A stretch of DNA of 7,079 bases. Source: Acetobacteraceae bacterium. Lineage in GTDB: Bacteria; Pseudomonadota; Alphaproteobacteria; Zavarziniales; Zavarziniaceae. The stretch is from assembly GCA_947379865.1 (NCBI GenBank), contig CANCOY010000156.1, positions 1-7,079 of the forward strand, in the 5' to 3' direction. The translations under genes were made by a program, and so were the position numbers. A model generated the notes under the pieces. It worked only from the letters and a program-made list of their open reading frames with translations, was not told the origin of the DNA and made no database searches. Of this stretch, positions 6,019 through 7,079 are shown piece after piece. Positions within the stretch are counted from its first letter, which is position 1. Every line of letters begins with the position of its first letter.

Positions 6019-7079
6019 ATGAACGTCGTCGTAGTCGAATCGCCCGCCAAGGCCAAGACGATCAACAAGTACCTCGGTACCGACTATGTGGTGCTGGCGA
6101 GCTATGGCCATGTCCGGGACCTGCCATCCAAGGACGGGTCCGTGCTGCCCGACCAGGACTTCGAGATGCTGTGGGAGGTCGATAGCGATGGCGCCAAGCG
6201 CGTCAACGAAATCGCCCGCACGATCAAGGAGCACGCCAAGGCCGGCCCGACCCGCCTGATCCTCGCCACCGACCCTGATCGCGAAGGCGAGGCGATTTCC
6301 TGGCATGTCCTGGAAATCCTGAAGGCCAAGGGCGTGATCAAGGGCGTTGAGGTCGAGCGCGTCGTCTTCAACGAGATCACCAAGAACGCGATTCTTGATG
6401 CGATGACCAAGCCGCGCGCGGTGCATGGCGAACTGGTCGACGCTTATCTTGCCCGCCGCGCCCTCGACTATCTGATCGGCTTCACACTTTCGCCCGTTCT
6501 CTGGCGCAAGCTGCCGGGTGCCAAGTCGGCCGGCCGTGTTCAGTCTGTGGCTCTGCGCATTGTCTGCGACCGCGAACTCGATATCGAGAAATTCCGGGCA
6601 CAGGAATACTGGTCCATCGAAGGCATGTTCAAGACCCTGGCTGGCGACCTGGTGACGGCACGCCTGACCCATGTTGGTGGCCGCAAGCTCGACAAGTTCA
6701 GCCTGAGCAACGAGGCAGAGGCCACGGCGGCCCTGGCGGAGATCAATAGCCGCGCGTTTGCGGTCGCGGAGGTTGAGAGCAAGCCAGCCAAGCGTAATCC
6801 GGCGGCGCCCTTCACCACCTCCACCCTGCAGCAGGAGGCCTCGCGCAAGCTCGGCTTCTCGGCCTCTCGCACCATGTCCGTTGCCCAGCGCCTCTATGAG
6901 GGCGTCGATCTGGGTGGCGAAACCGTCGGCCTGATCACCTATATGCGAACCGATGGCGTGCAGATGGCCGGCGAAGCCATTGCCGGCGCCCGGCGTGCCA
7001 TTGAGGCGAACCACGGCGCCCGCTATGTGCCCGCCGCCCCGCGCCAGTACTCCTCCAAGGCAAAGAACGCCCAGGAAGC
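6019..7079 (+). CDS. topA: DNA topoisomerase I, type IA (partial, C-terminus off the window)
   Basis: This enzyme relaxes negative supercoils by cutting one strand through a 5'-phosphotyrosine link, with Mg2+. The window holds the first 353 of the usual 800-950 residues. The TOPRIM domain starts at once: VVVESPAKAKTINKYLG (4-20, with E7), and the acidic metal cluster ATDPDREGEAISWH (83-96, with D85, D87, E89). LARRALDYLIG (144-154) and SAGRVQSVALRIVCDRE (170-186) belong to the type IA core. TSTLQQEASRKLGFSASRTM (267-286) precedes the catalytic tyrosine in GLITYMRTDG (Y308, codon at 6940-6942). The reading frame is intact to the edge. ATG 6019 is chosen because the strongly conserved N-terminus begins there; the ribosome site is poor (AGGA at 5997-6000 is 18 nt away). 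Zinc-finger or other C-terminal domains cannot be judged. Confidence 0.98.
   Translation, partial: MNVVVVESPAKAKTINKYLGTDYVVLASYGHVRDLPSKDGSVLPDQDFEMLWEVDSDGAKRVNEIARTIKEHAKAGPTRLILATDPDREGEAISWHVLEILKAKGVIKGVEVERVVFNEITKNAILDAMTKPRAVHGELVDAYLARRALDYLIGFTLSPVLWRKLPGAKSAGRVQSVALRIVCDRELDIEKFRAQEYWSIEGMFKTLAGDLVTARLTHVGGRKLDKFSLSNEAEATAALAEINSRAFAVAEVESKPAKRNPAAPFTTSTLQQEASRKLGFSASRTMSVAQRLYEGVDLGGETVGLITYMRTDGVQMAGEAIAGARRAIEANHGARYVPAAPRQYSSKAKNAQE

Noticed and set aside
4761..6068. 435-codon open frame on the minus strand opposite dprA
   Set aside because: It mirrors dprA, whose plus-strand product has all the family motifs. The antisense translation has no recognisable domain; such long shadows are common in GC-rich coding DNA.
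5941..7014. 357-codon open frame on the minus strand opposite topA
   Set aside because: The opposite strand encodes an intact topoisomerase I with its catalytic tyrosine; the antisense product is low-complexity and matches nothing I know.

Overview
The window looks like ordinary chromosome from a GC-rich alphaproteobacterium. This rests on the high GC of the coding sequence, the protein sequences, and the order pyrB - pyrC-like - plsY - dprA - topA, which I recall as a conserved neighbourhood in that class. I cannot name the genus. No tRNA, rRNA, insertion sequence, CRISPR array or phage gene is visible, and nothing suggests recent transfer.

Left part (1-1691). A partial acyl-CoA dehydrogenase of the isobutyryl-CoA dehydrogenase (ACAD8) type runs leftward off the edge. 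A short divergent intergenic region separates it from a rightward AEC-family permease. That region holds a near-consensus sigma-70-type promoter facing the dehydrogenase (TTGACA, 17 nt, TATGAC) and a weaker candidate facing the permease.

Middle part (1735-4049). pyrB encodes the aspartate carbamoyltransferase catalytic chain. It overlaps by ATGA with a dihydroorotase-family gene that has lost most of its metal ligands: both histidines of HxH, a third histidine and the catalytic aspartate. It therefore reads as a non-catalytic PyrC' partner of PyrB, as established in Pseudomonas. A functional dihydroorotase should be encoded elsewhere in the genome.

Right part (4061-7079). plsY (acyl phosphate:glycerol-3-phosphate acyltransferase) follows 11 nt after pyrC', with its Shine-Dalgarno overlapping the pyrC' stop codon. 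It ends in a tandem AGKT[E/G] tail built from four 15-bp repeats. dprA (DNA-processing protein A) follows; its ribosome-binding site and start codon lie inside one arm of a perfect 8-bp inverted repeat. After a 115-bp gap with a hairpin comes topA (DNA topoisomerase I), cut by the right edge.

From pyrB to dprA the genes are packed tightly enough to be one transcript, joining pyrimidine synthesis, phospholipid synthesis and DNA handling. No wholly new system is apparent. The best leads are the degenerate dihydroorotase, the dprA start-site hairpin and the repeat-encoded PlsY tail.
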